Assembly: GCA_021161185.1 (NCBI GenBank)
Contig: JAGHBC010000074.1
Span: 1 to 34,413, forward strand
DNA length: 34,413 nt
Direction of reading: 5' to 3'
Origin: Fidelibacterota bacterium
GTDB lineage: Bacteria; Fidelibacterota; UBA2242
The notes under the pieces are model-generated. The model was given only the letters and a program-made list of their open reading frames with translations, was not told where the DNA came from and searched no databases. How positions within the stretch are numbered: position 1 is the stretch's first letter; every line of letters begins with the position of its first letter. The position numbers and the translations under genes were made by a program. Positions 31,360 to 34,413 of this stretch are shown here, in pieces.

Positions 31360-32379
31360 ATGGCAGCTACAATAAAAGATATTGCAAAAAAAGCCGGAGT
31401 ATCCATGTCAACGGTTTCACTCGTCCTGAACCGCAAAGGATACGTAGCGTCGGAAACAAAACAGCGGATATTATCCATTATGCAGCAGATGGATTACAAG
31501 CCGCTCCGTTCCGCTCGCAAACTGGCTACGCAAAAGACCGGTAATATTGGCTATATATTATGGGAGGGGCATTTTTCCGAAGTGGAAATGTTTTACAGTC
31601 AGGTCTTCCTTGGGATGGAATATGCCGCCCGTAAAAATGATCATTATATTCTATTAACGACGGTGAAAGAAGAATTTGATCCTAAAGAAAATCTTCCCCG
31701 GTTTTTGCGGTATAATGATGTTGACGGGGTAGCGTTGGCTGGAAGAGTACCTCATGCTTTGATTGAATATCTCGATAATCAGCAGTTGCCATTTGTCCTT
31801 ATTGATTATGAATTGCCGGGCAAGAATTATAATTGTGTGAAGATTGATAATTACAATGGTGCGTTCCGGGCTGTAGAGAATCTAATTAATGCCGGTAGAA
31901 AACAGATTGCTTTCGTTGGGGGGACTTTTATTCATCCATCAATAAAAGATCGCTATAGGGGATATAAAGAGGCGCTGGAAAAATACAACTTAATTCATAA
32001 TGATTATTTGAAGAAGAACAGTTATTGTGAGGATGTGGAAACTTCCCGGGCGATCGGTGAAAAAGGTGCGACCAAATTATTAAAGAAAAATCCGGCAATC
32101 GATGCCGTCTTTTGCTGTAACGATACAACGGCAATGGGAGTGATTAGCGGTATCCAAAAAAGTGGGAAAAGAATACCTCAGGATATCGCAGTGATAGGTT
32201 TTGATGACATACCTCCGGCGAAATTTAATTCTCCTAAACTTTCAACAATTCAGGTTCCGAAGCTGGACATCGGTAAGGAAGCCTATAAACTGCTCTGCGA
32301 AATAATGAATAACCCATCGAGGGCGCCGCAGACTAGGACGATATCGGTAGATTTGATCGTTCGGGAAAGTAGCTATTAG
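31360..32379 (+). CDS. LacI-family transcriptional regulator
   Basis: This 339-residue regulator has the LacI helix-turn-helix and hinge at the N-terminus (about 4-50: TIKDIAKKAGVSMSTVSLVLNR, then KPLRSARKLATQKTG) and a periplasmic-binding-protein-like sugar domain (about 60-335). The latter includes DGVALAGRVP, VKIDNYNGAFRAVENLI, CCNDTTAMGVISG and IAVIGFDDIPPAKF. It would bind as a dimer to the AAACGTTT site upstream of itself and control the divergent GH130-GH13-ugpC operon and the downstream glycosidase. The ligand is probably a sugar or sugar phosphate from that pathway. Confidence 0.94.
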   Translation: MAATIKDIAKKAGVSMSTVSLVLNRKGYVASETKQRILSIMQQMDYKPLRSARKLATQKTGNIGYILWEGHFSEVEMFYSQVFLGMEYAARKNDHYILLTTVKEEFDPKENLPRFLRYNDVDGVALAGRVPHALIEYLDNQQLPFVLIDYELPGKNYNCVKIDNYNGAFRAVENLINAGRKQIAFVGGTFIHPSIKDRYRGYKEALEKYNLIHNDYLKKNSYCEDVETSRAIGEKGATKLLKKNPAIDAVFCCNDTTAMGVISGIQKSGKRIPQDIAVIGFDDIPPAKFNSPKLSTIQVPKLDIGKEAYKLLCEIMNNPSRAPQTRTISVDLIVRESSY

Positions 32380-32433
32380 GAATTTTAAGGGAATTAGAAA
32401 AACAAATATTTTTAGATTAAAAGGAAACAGCGA

Positions 32434-33924
32434 TTGAGTTTTAAAGATATAGACGGGAAAGATATTTTTCTGCTTGGTGCAAACTACTGGCCTTCTTCAT
32501 CGGCGTTGAATATGTGGACCGAATGGAATCCCGATGAATTGAGCGAGGATGTAAGGCGGATGAAACAGTTAGGAATGAATGTTTGCCGTCCTTTTTTATA
32601 TATGCCTGCGTTTATGGAGGAGGAAAACCGGGTAAGCCCGCTAATGCTGGAAAAGCTTCGGGTTTTCCTTGGCATCTGTGAAAAAAATAAATTACATACC
32701 CTGCCCACATTTATCGTGGGACACATGTCCGGGGAAGATTGGGATGTCTCATGGCGACAAGGCGCAAATTTCATTACCGATCGGCGAGTCGTCGAAGCGA
32801 CAAAACTCTATATTTCAACAATTGTAAATAAGATTAAAGATTTTTCCTATATACTCGGCTGGCTCCTGTCCAACGAATTGCCGAACTATATCGGGAAACA
32901 ATCGCCTGATGATATTGAGAATTGGATAAGGGAAATAATTTATACGATAAAAAAAGAAGACCCCGATCGGCTGGTTAGTATTGGTGACGGCGCCGCCTGG
33001 TCGCCGGAAATCTTAGGTGAAAATTCAGACTTTCATTTACGCAAACTGAATCAATATCAGGATTTTGTCGGGCTGCATTATTATCCCAGAGTTATGAATC
33101 CCTGGCATCACAGTTATACAACGGCGTTTCGTATCCGTATGGCGCAAGAGTGGCGGCGACCTGTCATCGTAGAGGAGTTTGGCACATCGACAACTCTCTG
33201 CTCCGAAGATAATCAGGCAAATTATTACCGTTCGGTTTTTTATAGTGCTTTGATTAATGGCGCGAAGGGGACTTTGGGTTGGTGTCTGAATGATTTTGAT
33301 TTTGAAGACAAGCGACCCTATTCGCACCATGCTTATGAAGAACGGTTCGGAGTTGTCAGAACCGACAAGACATTGAAACCTGCAGCGCTTGAGTTTACCA
33401 AATTTAGAAAAATTGCCGGAGAATTAACTCAAAAGAGTTACCGGAAAATCGAATATCCTGTCGGTCTTTTTATCCCTTCAAATTACTATTATGAATATCC
33501 CCACCAGTTTCAGCCGGAATTTCGACAGTGGTACGACTTTTACCTTGAAAGTTTTTCCTTATTAAAGCGAGCAAATCTGGATGTTAAAATGGTTGTCGAG
33601 CCGGCTCAGATTTTAGAGAACGATGGAAAATATTCCCATGAATTAAACCTGAATCCTGAAGAAATCCCGGTTTTGTTTGTTCCCCGTTTTAAGATTATGA
33701 CTAAGAAGATGCGTATGCAATTAGAAGAATATATCCAAAACGGCGGCGTTCTCTATTTCAGTTTTGCCAACGACAGCTGGGTTTTGGTTGGCATCTTCTC
33801 GCCGGAGTCAAGACGGACTGCAAGTTTGGGATTCCGGATTTCTACGATAGCGATTTTCTTGATATTATTATTAAAGAGGATTGGGGGAGTTTCCAACGCG
33901 GACAAAAATTGCAGTTTCCATTAA
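32434..33924 (+). CDS. Clan-A (GH5-like) glycoside hydrolase, N-terminal part before a frameshift
   Basis: The frame encodes a TIM-barrel glycosidase (about residues 1-330) followed by a beta-galactosidase-trimerisation-like or Rossmann-like domain. FLLGANYWPSSSALNMW opens the barrel. The likely acid/base is E148 in LLSNELPN and the nucleophile E248 in VIVEEFGTS, 100 residues apart as in clan A. The start is TTG 32434, with AGGAAA 7 bases upstream. After about position 33780 the frame loses protein character and stops at 33924, while the next frame carries the natural continuation. A mannosidase or mannanase role would suit the GH130 neighbour but is not shown. The last ~45 residues here are an artefact of the frameshift. 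Confidence 0.82.
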   Translation: MSFKDIDGKDIFLLGANYWPSSSALNMWTEWNPDELSEDVRRMKQLGMNVCRPFLYMPAFMEEENRVSPLMLEKLRVFLGICEKNKLHTLPTFIVGHMSGEDWDVSWRQGANFITDRRVVEATKLYISTIVNKIKDFSYILGWLLSNELPNYIGKQSPDDIENWIREIIYTIKKEDPDRLVSIGDGAAWSPEILGENSDFHLRKLNQYQDFVGLHYYPRVMNPWHHSYTTAFRIRMAQEWRRPVIVEEFGTSTTLCSEDNQANYYRSVFYSALINGAKGTLGWCLNDFDFEDKRPYSHHAYEERFGVVRTDKTLKPAALEFTKFRKIAGELTQKSYRKIEYPVGLFIPSNYYYEYPHQFQPEFRQWYDFYLESFSLLKRANLDVKMVVEPAQILENDGKYSHELNLNPEEIPVLFVPRFKIMTKKMRMQLEEYIQNGGVLYFSFANDSWVLVGIFSPESRRTASLGFRISTIAIFLILLLKRIGGVSNADKNCSFH

Positions 33925-34403
33925 ATAATACAAATCCCGAATTCGGCTACTGTCCCGTTCTCGAAACTTCCGCCAAAGTAATCATGGAAGATAAAAGTGG
34001 TTCTCCTTTTCTTATAGAGCATTCGGTCGGGAAAGGGACGGTTTATTTTTGTACCTTTCCCATCGAAATGCTTGCTCTTTCCAGCCATGATGAGCAATGG
34101 AAATACACGCTTAGCCGGATTTATCGTTCAATTTATCAGACTGTTTATTCCAATCCTTTATTTTCAATCGAGGGTGACGGTTTGGAAATGGGCGTGTGGA
34201 AAAACTATGACGGTAACTTTTATAAAGTTATCATTATTAATCATTCATGGGATGAAACACCTGGAATTTTGTATATAAGAAATAAAACATTCAAAATTGA
34301 CTATTGTTCTTCTGAGTGCGAATTAATAGGTACAAACAGATGTGGAATCAGCCTGGGTAGAAAGGGAGTTTGTATCTTTGATATTCAATATATTGGGAAA
34401 TGA
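33909..34403 (+). CDS. C-terminal part of the frameshifted glycoside hydrolase
   Basis: This frame is a continuation of the preceding gene, not a separate one. Read upstream of its first TTG, it still gives sensible protein back to about 33780: GFGWHLLAGVKTDCKFGIPD, then FYDSDFLDIIIKEDWG. This fits the Rossmann-like domain that begins in the other frame (ILENDGK... EEYIQNGGVLYFSF). The rest has a short beta-rich C-terminal domain (KGTVYFCTFPIEM, YKVIIINHSWDE). The TTG at 33909 has no ribosome site. Joining both parts would give about 656 residues. The true start of this segment's coding is therefore near 33780. Confidence 0.72.
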   Translation: MQFPLNNTNPEFGYCPVLETSAKVIMEDKSGSPFLIEHSVGKGTVYFCTFPIEMLALSSHDEQWKYTLSRIYRSIYQTVYSNPLFSIEGDGLEMGVWKNYDGNFYKVIIINHSWDETPGILYIRNKTFKIDYCSSECELIGTNRCGISLGRKGVCIFDIQYIGK

Positions 34404-34413
34404 AATAGTTTAA

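Noticed and set aside
33909-34403. Independent small gene downstream of the glycosidase
   Set aside because: No ribosome site, a TTG first codon, and the frame continues sensibly upstream into the glycosidase, which indicates a frameshift.

Overview
The window is a moderately AT-rich bacterial chromosome segment with about 24 intact genes, one frameshifted gene, one gene whose end is replaced by repeat sequence and one gene relic. The organism is probably a Gram-negative-type anaerobe from a little-cultivated group, perhaps the FCB lineages (Calditrichota, Marinimicrobia, Cloacimonadota and relatives). That placement is inferred from gene content: an MsbA-like exporter, a Kdo/WaaP-like kinase, a TPR-PAS histidine kinase, a Cache-PAS protein with a Cys-pair tail, and a Na+-pumping methylmalonyl-CoA decarboxylase. 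No rRNA, tRNA, CRISPR array, integrase or transposase is visible.

Region 1 (1-10543) holds a five-helix membrane protein, the DNA-uptake channel ComEC, a flavin-reductase-like FMN protein, then a sensory block: a Cache-PAS protein with a C-terminal Cys-pair module and no output domain, a TPR-TM-PAS histidine kinase, and a degenerate receiver-like ORF that runs into a repeat. A ROK-family repressor faces the other way at 9293-10543. The gaps between these genes, and the 1.37-kb gap after them (10544-11914), are filled by a mosaic of short repeats: paired CCTGTCAGG palindromes, small hairpins whose stems vary while staying self-complementary, 11-bp minisatellites, a 65-bp perfect direct repeat and an ~87-bp repeated module.

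Region 2 (11915-19000, minus strand) is a compact operon for converting succinyl-CoA to propionyl-CoA with energy conservation: methylmalonyl-CoA mutase large subunit, its B12 subunit, the MeaB GTPase chaperone, methylmalonyl-CoA epimerase, and the alpha, gamma/delta, biotin-carrier and beta subunits of a Na+-translocating decarboxylase. It would drive propionate formation, or propionate use in reverse.

The gap at 19001-19670 carries a relic of a four-helix-bundle (23S rRNA intervening-sequence type) gene wedged between a 7-bp and an 11-bp tandem repeat.

Region 3 (19671-27195, plus strand) looks like a surface phospho-polymer cluster: an MsbA-type exporter, three different CDP-glycerol-glycerophosphotransferase-family proteins, a LicC-like cytidylyltransferase, a Kdo/WaaP-like kinase and a secreted DUF3108 protein.

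Region 4 (27192-34403) is a sugar-phosphorolysis locus: a UgpC/MalK-type ATPase, a GH13_18 phosphorylase and a GH130 phosphorylase run leftward. A LacI-family regulator and a frameshifted clan-A glycosidase run rightward. A well-formed sigma70 promoter with an AAACGTTT operator-like palindrome lies in the divergent gap. Regions 3 and 4 contain almost none of the repeats seen in the first 12 kb.
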